A stretch of 5,096 bases of DNA from JBCDBH01 sp039184055 (GTDB lineage Bacteria > Acidobacteriota > Thermoanaerobaculia > Multivoradales > J023), in assembly GCA_039184055.1 (NCBI GenBank), contig JBCDBH010000418.1, forward strand, positions 1 to 5,096. The letters are read 5' to 3'. A program made the position numbers and the translations under genes. A model generated the notes under the pieces. That model was not told where the DNA came from. It saw only the letters and a list, made by a program, of their open reading frames with translations, and did no database searches. This document shows, piece after piece, positions 1 through 5,096 of the stretch (position 1 is its first letter; every line of letters begins with the position of its first letter).

Positions 1-7
1 CCTCGCC

Positions 8-769
8 ATGAGGATCTGGAGCACAAGCACAGTGACCTTGTTCGTCGTGGCCTTGACGCTCGCGGCGACTCCCACGCTCGGCGACATCTTGGTGATGCAG
101 GATGGCAGCCGCGTCGAGACCGAAGGAGCGTGGGAGGTCCGTGGCAACATGGTGGTCTTCACCTTGCCCAACGGCACGTTGTCGTCGGTACGGAAATCCG
201 AGGTCGATCTCGATGCCAGCGCCATCGCGACGCGTAAGGCCAACGAGCCCGAGGCCGAGGCTTCGGAAACGTCCGCGGATCACACGAAAGAAGCGGTCCT
301 GGTTCTGACCGATGCGGATATCCCTCGTGCAACGTCTGATCCGGGCGTGGAAGAGGGTGAGGAATCCGCGGCGGCGGAAGGCGAAGCCGCGGCGGCGGGA
401 GCCACGGGTGCTCCCGGGCCCCCGTCCGCCGCGAACTCCCTGGTCGTGACGCGCTGGGAATCGGTGGAGAATCCGTTGATCGACGGGATCGAAATCTTTG
501 GGACGCTCGCCAATCAGGCTGGTGTTCCCATGTCGGGCATCAGCCTCTTGGTCCGTGTTCCCGATGGTGAAGGTGGTGTGCTGGTGGAGGTCGGTGCGCG
601 TCTCTCGGCGCGCACCCTTCCCAACGGCGGCTCGACGTCGTTCCGGGCTCTGGTCCGCGGGACCACGAGCCTTCCCGAGGACCCCGAGTTCGTATCGTCG
701 GCGAGTGAGCTCGCCGCGCGACTTCCTCAGGAGCCCCGCGATCAGGGTCAAGAGGATCCAGACGCCTGA
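8..769 (+). CDS. Secreted two-domain protein of unknown function, C-terminal half FxLYD/DUF3426-like
   Basis: No specific function is recognised. The 253-residue product starts with a plausible Sec signal peptide: a hydrophobic stretch at about residues 8-21, with possible cleavage near Gly25-Asp26. No lipobox cysteine follows, so it is probably periplasmic or secreted. Residues 26-70 form a short beta-rich module (DILVMQDGSRVETEG, then FTLPNGTLSSVRKSEVDL). This resembles small modules in exported proteins of GC-rich bacteria that present a 'DGxxxxG...G....V..sEV' pattern. Residues 75-142 are a low-complexity Ala/Glu/Gly/Pro linker. Residues 145-217 have the look of an FxLYD or DUF3426 beta-sandwich: 'GTLANQAGVPMSGISLLVRV', a G-rich turn, then 'LPNGGSTSFRALV'. 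The ATG at position 8 is favoured because it gives a clean signal peptide. However, the frame is open to the window edge and only 7 upstream bases are visible, so a ribosome site cannot be checked. It may be co-transcribed with the glycosylase gene 53 bp downstream. The domain assignments are inferred from pattern only. Confidence 0.75.
   Translation: MRIWSTSTVTLFVVALTLAATPTLGDILVMQDGSRVETEGAWEVRGNMVVFTLPNGTLSSVRKSEVDLDASAIATRKANEPEAEASETSADHTKEAVLVLTDADIPRATSDPGVEEGEESAAAEGEAAAAGATGAPGPPSAANSLVVTRWESVENPLIDGIEIFGTLANQAGVPMSGISLLVRVPDGEGGVLVEVGARLSARTLPNGGSTSFRALVRGTTSLPEDPEFVSSASELAARLPQEPRDQGQEDPDA
366..398 (+). repeat. Short direct repeat in the Ala/Glu-rich linker
   Basis: The 12-mer CCGCGGCGGCGG occurs at 366-377 and again at 387-398, a 21-bp (seven-codon) offset that keeps the reading frame. 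It encodes alanine runs in the disordered linker of the secreted protein and is probably a product of low-complexity drift or slippage. Confidence 0.6.
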
Positions 770-784
770 GACCGAATCGAGAAG

Positions 785-830
785 ATGACCGTGGTTAGGA
801 AAGACCATGGCTAGGAAGGACCATGGCTAG
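785..830 (+). promoter_or_regulatory. Two overlapping upstream minicistrons in the leader of the SMUG1-like gene
   Basis: An ATG at 785 (or GTG at 791, same frame) reads MTVVRKDHG and stops at TAG 812-814. An ATG at 807 reads MARKDHG and stops at TAG 828-830. The first overlaps the start of the second, and the second overlaps the true gene start at 823, so their stops lie 5 bases past the next start codon. The ATG at 807 has AGGAAAG just upstream. This arrangement is seen directly; that it drives translational coupling or competition is inference. It could equally be a passive by-product of tandem duplication of a ribosome-binding site. Confidence 0.45.
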
Positions 831-834
831 GAAG
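787..834 (+). repeat. Three tandem 16-bp repeats carrying SD and start codons ahead of the glycosylase
   Basis: Copies lie at 787-802, 803-818 and 819-834. The last two are identical (GACCATGGCTAGGAAG). The first differs at three positions (GACCGTGGTTAGGAAA), so it carries GTG where the others carry ATG. The unit contains CCATGG followed by AGGAAG, so the purine-rich end of one copy lies a few bases before the start codon of the next. Because 16 is not a multiple of three, each copy's start codon is in a different frame. Only the ATG of the third copy (823) opens the long gene. The preceding stretch 770-786 begins GACCG and is similarly purine-rich, so it could be a decayed fourth copy, but the match is too weak to claim. 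Confidence 0.92.
813..819 (+). promoter_or_regulatory. Ribosome-binding site deciding the glycosylase start
   Basis: AGGAAGG ends 3 bases before the ATG at 823, and its AGGA core (813-816) ends 6 bases before it. The glycosylase frame is closed upstream by TAG at 796-798, with no start codon between, so 823 is the earliest possible start. The next in-frame Met is codon 12. The site sits in the second copy of the 16-bp tandem repeat. Confidence 0.7.
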
Positions 835-1578
835 GGCCTGGTGGCCGAGAGGCTGATGGCGACCGTCGACAGGCTGAGCGCGACCTTGCGTACACAGTCG
901 TTCGGTGCCCCGGTCACCCATGTCTACAATCCGCTCGACTATGCGCGGGCTACCCATCACGAGTTCCTCGAACGGTTTTCGCACCGTCGACCCGAGGTCT
1001 TGTTGTTGGGTATGAACCCAGGGCCATGGGGCATGGCGCAGACGGGGATACCGTTCGGAGCCATCCCGCCGGTACGAGACTGGCTGAGCATCTCCCGGCA
1101 CGCGGCCGATGCGATCGGCCATCCAACTGACGAACACCCGAAACGCCCGATTCAGGGCTTTGACTGTCAACGCGAAGAAGTAAGTGGCGCCCGCTTGTGG
1201 GGGTGGGCTCGGGATACGTACGGCACTCCCGAGCGCTTTTTCGAGCAGTTCTTCGTCTACAACTACTGCCCGTTGATCTTTCTAGAAGCCAGCGGACGGA
1301 ATCGCACACCGGACAAACTCCCGGCCGAAGAGCGGAACCGGCTTTTCGCGCCGTGCGATGAAGCGTTGCGCGACACGGTCGAGATTCTCGGAGTCGAGAG
1401 AGTCATCGGGATCGGAGCGTTCGCCGAGAAGCGAGCGTCGATGGTCATCGAGAATCTTCCCGTGGATCGTATTCTGCATCCGAGCCCGGCGAGCCCGGCG
1501 GCGAATCGTGGTTGGAGCGCAGCCGTAAAGCGTCAGCTCGAGGCCATCGGCATCAGCCCGCCGAGTCGCTCACTCTGA
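823..1578 (+). CDS. SMUG1-family uracil-DNA glycosylase
   Basis: This monofunctional DNA glycosylase is predicted to cut uracil, and possibly oxidised pyrimidines such as 5-hydroxymethyluracil, from DNA to begin base-excision repair in the cytoplasm. The 251-residue protein aligns end to end, from memory, with vertebrate SMUG1 (about 270 residues). Motif 1 is GMNPGPWGMAQTGIPFG (63-79): Asn65 corresponds to the catalytic-water Asn85 of human SMUG1, and Phe78 to the uracil-stacking Phe98. EHPKRPIQGFDC (104-115) and SGARLWGW (121-128) are shared family blocks. FVYNYCPLIF (144-153) carries Asn147, matching the uracil-binding Asn163. SGRNRTPDKLP (157-167) follows. HPSPASPAANRGW (219-231) is motif 2, with His219 matching His239. 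All key residues are present. In the DNA-wedge loop, the position of human Arg243 is Ala223. This family is distinct from the Ung and UdgA families. Its stop overlaps the stop of the opposing membrane-protein gene by 9 bp. Substrate range is inferred from the family. Confidence 0.95.
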   Translation: MARKGLVAERLMATVDRLSATLRTQSFGAPVTHVYNPLDYARATHHEFLERFSHRRPEVLLLGMNPGPWGMAQTGIPFGAIPPVRDWLSISRHAADAIGHPTDEHPKRPIQGFDCQREEVSGARLWGWARDTYGTPERFFEQFFVYNYCPLIFLEASGRNRTPDKLPAEERNRLFAPCDEALRDTVEILGVERVIGIGAFAEKRASMVIENLPVDRILHPSPASPAANRGWSAAVKRQLEAIGISPPSRSL

Positions 1579-1615
1579 GGGTTCGCTCCGCGCGCGCGCC
1601 GTGACTGAGTCGGCG
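1559..1615. repeat. Imperfect inverted repeat spanning the convergent gene ends
   Basis: The arms CGCCGAGTCGCTCAC (1559-1573) and GTGACTGAGTCGGCG (1601-1615) pair at 12 of 15 positions across a 27-base loop. The loop includes an alternating CG run at 1589-1599. The arms bracket both stop codons of the overlapping convergent genes. There is no flanking T-tract on either strand, so this is not a classical intrinsic terminator. It may be a weak bidirectional transcript-end structure or chance in GC-rich coding DNA. Confidence 0.3.
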
Positions 1616-2079
1616 AGGAGATGCGCGATGATCCCCATGATCGTCGAGCTGGCGGCGGCACCCACACTCACGTGCGCGACGGCGTCAGCGCCCAGGGCCG
1701 TTGCGGCCAAGACGCCTAGACTTCCGATTACGGGTGAGGCATAAATCGCCACGGTCGCCGCCGCCATGCCGCGCCGGCACACCCGCAAGGCCTCGGCTGG
1801 TCGGAGCCAACCGCGGCGCAAGCTCACCCACAGCCATAGCTTGTGAGCCAAAGTTCCGGCTGATACGAGGAAGAAAGCGACCACCAAGGCGACGAGGCTC
1901 GCCGAGATCTCGATCGAGCCGACAAACGACTCCGGAGATTCGTCAACGAGGGGTTGGGTGTTGGCTGGCGGGGGAGTGGGTGGCGTGAGTGTATAAGGCT
2001 GCGCGCGAAGGGGAACGAACGAGCCGCCGACAACGGCGATCGTGACCACGATGAGCGCGAGAAGAGATCGGTTTGACAA
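1570..2079 (-). CDS. Small membrane protein of unknown function with N-terminal signal or anchor
   Basis: No family is recognised for this 169-residue protein. A hydrophobic N-terminus (about residues 5-22) is followed by VPLRA-Q, a possible signal peptidase site after Ala26. Next comes a Pro/Thr-rich stretch (28-48, LTPPTPPPANTQP) likely outside the membrane. Strong membrane segments lie at about 57-80 and 105-128, with a weaker Ala/Gly/Ser-rich one at 133-155. The loop between the first two (LRRGWLRPAEALRVCRRG, 88-104) is positively charged and probably cytoplasmic. The start is TTG. The frame is closed by a TAG just upstream and no ATG lies between, and starting at TTG keeps the whole hydrophobic N-terminus. 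No good Shine-Dalgarno sequence precedes it. It follows the transporter gene by 45 bp on the same strand and is probably co-transcribed with it. Whether it assists the transporter is unknown. Confidence 0.7.
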   Translation of the reverse strand: MSNRSLLALIVVTIAVVGGSFVPLRAQPYTLTPPTPPPANTQPLVDESPESFVGSIEISASLVALVVAFFLVSAGTLAHKLWLWVSLRRGWLRPAEALRVCRRGMAAATVAIYASPVIGSLGVLAATALGADAVAHVSVGAAASSTIMGIIAHLLADSVTARARSEPSE

Positions 2080-2124
2080 CCGGAAGATGGTATCGCATCC
2101 GTTCTATGGGTCGTGGATTCGGTT

Positions 2125-3435
2125 TCATCCGAGCCCGGCGCGTTCGGCTTGTTGTCGGCCACGTTCGACATCGACGCGCAGCAAGAGCATGCCGCCGACG
2201 ATGAAGAAGACGATCACCGACAGGATCGCCTGCCGGCTGGATCCGGTGAGGCTGATCATGATGGCGAAGATCGCCGGGCCGGCGATCCCGGCGAATTTTT
2301 CCGATACTGAAAAGAAGCCGAACATCTCGGCGGATTTATGACGAGGAATCATCGAGGCGAAGAGCGAGCGGCTGAGCGCCTGGGCACCGCCTTGAACCAG
2401 GCCCACGAGGATGGCCATCAAGTAGAAGGTGGTGACCGTTTCCATGTTGTACGCGACGATGCAAATCACCAGGTAGACCAGGAGCGCGATGCCGATTGCA
2501 TTCTTGGCGGTGATTCGGCTGGCGAGCCAGCCGAATGCGAACGCTGCCGGCACGCCCACGAATTGGACGAGCAAGACGGCGGTCAGCACGTCGTTTTGCG
2601 GCAGGTTTCGACTCGCCGCGTAGATCGTCGCCATGCGGATGATAGTGCCGATCCCATCGTTGTACACCAGCATGGCGACGAGCATTTTGAAGGCTTCGCT
2701 GTAGTCTCCCCGAAGCTCGCTCAGCGTTTCGCGAAGCCTCACCAGTGCGGACCGAAGCGCGGAGGCGGTGCTGGACTCGTCGGCTTCGATCTGTCGTGGC
2801 GGTTCGGGAATCGAGCGGAAAAGAGGTAGCGCAAAGAGCACCCACCACAGCGCGACGACCACGAACGAGGCGCGCGTGACCGTTACGACGCCGTGTTCGT
2901 CGCTCAAGCCGAACCAGGACGGGTTTTGAAGAGCGACGAGGATCGCCACGAGCAGCAGTCCGCTGCCTAGATAACCGAGAGCGTAGCCAGCGGTGGACAC
3001 TCGGTCGAGGTCACGATCGGAGGCGATGCTGGGAAGGAGCGCGTCGTAAAACACGAAGCTCACCATCGCACCGACATTGCCGAGGGCGAAGAGAACGACG
3101 GCTAGCTGCCAGCGACCAGGCGTGAGAAAGACCATGGCCGCCGTCGCGCAGACACCGATGCCGAGAAACATCGCCATCAGAGTCTTGCGGCGACCGAGAA
3201 AATCGCCGACCGCGCCGAGCACAGGGGCGAAACAAGCGACGATCAGGAGCGTGATCGTCGTCGCCCAGCTGTGTACTTCGACCGCTTGGTCACCGCTCAT
3301 CGAAGGGGCGGCGATAGCCTGAAAGTAGATGGGGTAGATCGCGGTAATGACGATCAGGACGAAGGCCGAATTCGCCCAATCGTAGAGGGCCCAAGCGCGG
3401 AGTTCGGGGCTACCGAGGCCGAGGCGGTCCAGCAT
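2125..3435 (-). CDS. Major facilitator superfamily transporter, UMF1/Atg22-like
   Basis: This is a predicted twelve-helix inner-membrane transporter of 436 residues. The N-terminal ALYDWANSAF (16-25 counted from the ATG at 3435) is the hallmark of the UMF1 family, related to yeast vacuolar effluxer Atg22. The loop between helices 2 and 3 carries an MFS motif A, GAVGDFLGRR (74-83). Other family-typical blocks are FYDALLPSIA, RVSTAGYALGYLGSGLLL, and near the C-terminus SRSLFASMIPRHKSAEMFGF followed by SVSEKFAGIAGPAIF. A charged cytoplasmic stretch (PEPPRQIEADESS and following) separates the two six-helix halves, as expected. Substrate cannot be deduced; amino-acid or other metabolite efflux is only a family-level guess. 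A TTG two codons upstream (3441) is an alternative start, but it lies in the T-tract of the rpoD terminator. Neither start has a clear Shine-Dalgarno sequence. The small membrane-protein gene follows 45 bp downstream. Confidence 0.92.
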   Translation of the reverse strand: MLDRLGLGSPELRAWALYDWANSAFVLIVITAIYPIYFQAIAAPSMSGDQAVEVHSWATTITLLIVACFAPVLGAVGDFLGRRKTLMAMFLGIGVCATAAMVFLTPGRWQLAVVLFALGNVGAMVSFVFYDALLPSIASDRDLDRVSTAGYALGYLGSGLLLVAILVALQNPSWFGLSDEHGVVTVTRASFVVVALWWVLFALPLFRSIPEPPRQIEADESSTASALRSALVRLRETLSELRGDYSEAFKMLVAMLVYNDGIGTIIRMATIYAASRNLPQNDVLTAVLLVQFVGVPAAFAFGWLASRITAKNAIGIALLVYLVICIVAYNMETVTTFYLMAILVGLVQGGAQALSRSLFASMIPRHKSAEMFGFFSVSEKFAGIAGPAIFAIMISLTGSSRQAILSVIVFFIVGGMLLLRVDVERGRQQAERAGLG

Positions 3436-3439
3436 GCTC

Positions 3440-3471
3440 AAAACGAAACGGCCCCGGAAGAACCGGGGCCG
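3440..3471 (-). terminator. Intrinsic terminator of rpoD
   Basis: A perfect 9-bp GC stem (3449-3457 with 3463-3471, CGGCCCCGG against CCGGGGCCG) closes a 5-base loop (AAGAA on the plus strand). Read on the minus strand it is followed at once by TTTCGTTTT (3440-3448), giving a T-rich release tract. The stem begins 6 bases after the rpoD stop codon. The plus-strand side has no T-tract, so it acts in the rpoD direction only. Its tail ends 4 bases before the ATG of the transporter gene. Confidence 0.9.
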
Positions 3472-3477
3472 TGATCA

Positions 3478-5096
3478 TCAAGCCTCGAGAAAGGGCCGGA
3501 GCTTGGTGGCCCGGCTCGGGTGGCGAAGTTTCCGCAGCGCCTTCGATTCGATCTGACGGATGCGCTCGCGGGTGACGTTGAACGAACGTCCCACCTCTTC
3601 CAAGGTGTGCTCCGAGCCTTCACCCACGCCGAAGCGCATGCGAAGCACGAGCTCCTCGCGTGGCGTCAAGGTCTTGAGAACGGTGCTCGTTTGATCTCGA
3701 AGATTCGAAGACACCACGGATTCGATCGGCGAAACCGCGTTCTTGTCTTCGATGAAGTCACCGAGATGGGAGTCTTCTTCCTCACCGATGGGTGTTTCGA
3801 GGGAGATCGGCTCCTGCGCGATCTTCATGATCTTTCGCACCTTGGCGGCTGAGAGATCCATCCGCTCACCGATCTCTTCGGCGGTGGGCTCGCGCCCGAG
3901 CTCTTGGACGAGCGACCGGCTGGTGCGGGTGAGCTTGTTGATCGTCTCGATCATGTGGACCGGGATGCGGATGGTGCGAGCTTGATCCGCGATGGCACGC
4001 GTAATCGCCTGACGGATCCACCAGGTCGCGTAGGTCGAAAACTTGTACCCGCGACGGTACTCGAACTTCTCGACCGCCTTCATCAGGCCGATATTTCCCT
4101 CTTGGATGAGGTCGAGGAATTGCAGACCGCGGTTGGTGTACTTTTTGGCGATCGACACGACGAGCCTGAGGTTGGCGACGATCAGCTGCTCCTTGGCGCG
4201 TTCGCATTCCTCTTCGCCGCTCCGGATTCGCTCGAGCGTACCGGCGACATCTTTCGGGCTCGTACCGTAACGCTCTTCGAGCTCACCGAGGCGGACGTCG
4301 TACTTGTCGATCCGCCGTTGTTGGAGCGCACGCAATTCGTCGTTCTTCTCGCGTTCGAGAGCTCGCCGCGCGCGGCGCGTATCGTTTGCGAGACGCGAGA
4401 ACTCACGGTGGATGTCGCGCAGCAGCTCGACCAATCGATTTCGTGTTTGCACACTGAAATCGATCGAGCGGATGTCCTTGGCGATCTTCGCGAGCAGGCG
4501 ATCTGTCTCACGTTCCAACTCGGCGTGTTTGGCGGTGTCGTCGAGTGCCGACTGCTCGGCCCGGAGCGCGGTGATCTGTCGATCGTTCTCGGCGATTCGC
4601 TCGAAGATCTTGAGGTTCTTCTTGATCCGCTCGGTGGCTTTGGCGTCGAGAGGCTCATCGGGCTCGTTCGTCACCAGCTCACGGGCCAGACGCTTGTCCT
4701 TCTGGGCGAGCTCGTTGAGCGTGAGCAACGACTGGAGCACCATCGGATTGCTGCACAAAGCCTCGTAGATCAGCCACTCGCCATTTTCGATCCGCTGCGC
4801 GATCGCGACTTCGCCTTCGCGGTCGAGAAGCGGAACCGTACCCATCTCCCGGAGGTACATCCGTACGGGATCGTTGGTCTTCTCGTGGTCGGAGAGGACG
4901 TACTCTTGTTGTTCCTCGCCGTCCTTCTTGTCGAAATCGCCGGGAAGCGGGTCGACGTCTTCTCGATTCTGATATCGCTCTGGCCGGTCGATGACATCGA
5001 TACCGAGCTCACCGAGGCGAACGTAGACTTCGTCGAGCTCATCGGGCAGGCTCACCACCTCTTCCGAGAGCATCTCGTAGATCTCGTCGTAGAGCA
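3478..5096 (-). CDS. rpoD: RNA polymerase primary sigma factor (sigma70), 5' end outside the window
   Basis: This is the housekeeping sigma subunit that directs RNA polymerase to -10/-35 promoters. The gene is cut by the window's right edge. The ATG at 5073 is an internal Met, because the frame stays open upstream and reads LYDEIYE, which continues into MLSEEVVSLPDELDEVY, the conserved end of region 1.1. Numbering from that Met, region 1.2 lies at about 64-100 (NDPVRMYLREMGTVPLLDREGE). A charged, helical non-conserved region fills about 101-285, shorter than in E. coli but far longer than in Firmicutes. Region 2 is at 296-362 (NLRLVVSIAKKYTNRGLQFL, DLIQEGNIGLMKAVEKFEYR, FSTYATWWIRQAI). Region 3 runs from about 370 to 445, including PISLETPIGEEEDSHLGDF. 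Region 4 (about 463-525) has the -35 binding helix-turn-helix LEEVGRSFNVTRERIRQIES (491-510). The C-terminus is intact. All core regions and the long insert argue for the primary sigma rather than an alternative one. Confidence 0.97.
   Translation of the reverse strand, partial: LYDEIYEMLSEEVVSLPDELDEVYVRLGELGIDVIDRPERYQNREDVDPLPGDFDKKDGEEQQEYVLSDHEKTNDPVRMYLREMGTVPLLDREGEVAIAQRIENGEWLIYEALCSNPMVLQSLLTLNELAQKDKRLARELVTNEPDEPLDAKATERIKKNLKIFERIAENDRQITALRAEQSALDDTAKHAELERETDRLLAKIAKDIRSIDFSVQTRNRLVELLRDIHREFSRLANDTRRARRALEREKNDELRALQQRRIDKYDVRLGELEERYGTSPKDVAGTLERIRSGEEECERAKEQLIVANLRLVVSIAKKYTNRGLQFLDLIQEGNIGLMKAVEKFEYRRGYKFSTYATWWIRQAITRAIADQARTIRIPVHMIETINKLTRTSRSLVQELGREPTAEEIGERMDLSAAKVRKIMKIAQEPISLETPIGEEEDSHLGDFIEDKNAVSPIESVVSSNLRDQTSTVLKTLTPREELVLRMRFGVGEGSEHTLEEVGRSFNVTRERIRQIESKALRKLRHPSRATKLRPFLEA

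Noticed and set aside
811..1309. Minus-strand open frames (119 codons each, 811-1170 and 950-1309) across the glycosylase gene
   Set aside because: They lie opposite a confidently identified gene, have no recognisable domain, and are Arg/Pro/Ser-rich as expected for antisense frames in GC-rich DNA.
1588..1600. Alternating CG run as a Z-DNA or regulatory element
   Set aside because: It is short and is explained by Arg-Ala codons at the end of the small membrane-protein gene.
2080..2124. Promoter or terminator between the transporter and the small membrane-protein gene
   Set aside because: No convincing -35/-10 pair, hairpin with T-tract or other element is visible in these 45 bases. Simple co-transcription is the easier reading.
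2338..2829. Plus-strand open frame of 163 codons inside the transporter gene
   Set aside because: It is antisense to conserved transporter sequence. Its His/Asp/Glu-rich composition is that of the complement of membrane-helix codons, and no motif is visible.
3439..3441. TTG as the transporter start
   Set aside because: The ATG at 3433-3435 is only two codons further in and is the stronger codon, while the TTG lies within the terminator T-tract. The TTG remains possible.
4304..4768. Plus-strand open frame of 154 codons inside rpoD
   Set aside because: The Ser/Arg-rich product is the mirror of the charged sigma factor insert and has no independent support.
5071..5073. ATG as the true start of rpoD
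   Set aside because: The frame is open to the window edge and the upstream codons (LYDEIYE) continue the conserved end of sigma region 1.1, so the real start lies outside.
1..5096. Mobile element, phage defence island or CRISPR array
   Set aside because: There are no transposase, integrase, nuclease-helicase sets, terminal inverted repeats or spaced palindromic repeats. The genes are compact and chromosomal in character.

Overview
The window is chromosomal DNA from a GC-rich bacterium (roughly 60% G+C by eye). It carries five protein genes and no visible insertion sequence, CRISPR array, tRNA or rRNA. The housekeeping sigma factor has a long charged insert between regions 1.2 and 2, as in proteobacterial-type sigma70. 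Together with secreted low-complexity proteins and a SMUG1-type uracil-DNA glycosylase, this suggests a deltaproteobacterium-like lineage (Myxococcota, Desulfobacterota or relatives). That placement is an inference and is weak.

Layout. On the plus strand are a secreted two-part protein of unknown function (8-769) and a SMUG1-family uracil-DNA glycosylase (823-1578). The 53-bp gap between them holds three tandem copies of a 16-bp unit. Each copy supplies a Shine-Dalgarno-like sequence and a start codon, and the glycosylase starts in the last copy. On the minus strand, reading right to left, are rpoD (cut by the right edge, ending at 3478), a compact intrinsic terminator (3440-3471), a UMF1/Atg22-like major facilitator transporter (ending at 2125) and a small membrane protein of unknown function (2079-1570). 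The two strands converge and the final genes overlap tail to tail by 9 bp at 1570-1578, inside an imperfect inverted repeat.

How the genes relate. No single pathway links them. rpoD and the glycosylase are information-processing functions, and the transporter and small membrane protein are probably co-transcribed. The rpoD terminator ends only a few bases before the transporter start. The transporter therefore must rely on read-through, on a promoter inside rpoD, or on an unusual leader.

The observations most worth following up are the repeat-built translation start of the SMUG1 gene, with overlapping upstream minicistrons, and the terminator abutting the transporter start. The window is otherwise mostly ordinary chromosomal content, and I see no convincing new multi-gene system in it.
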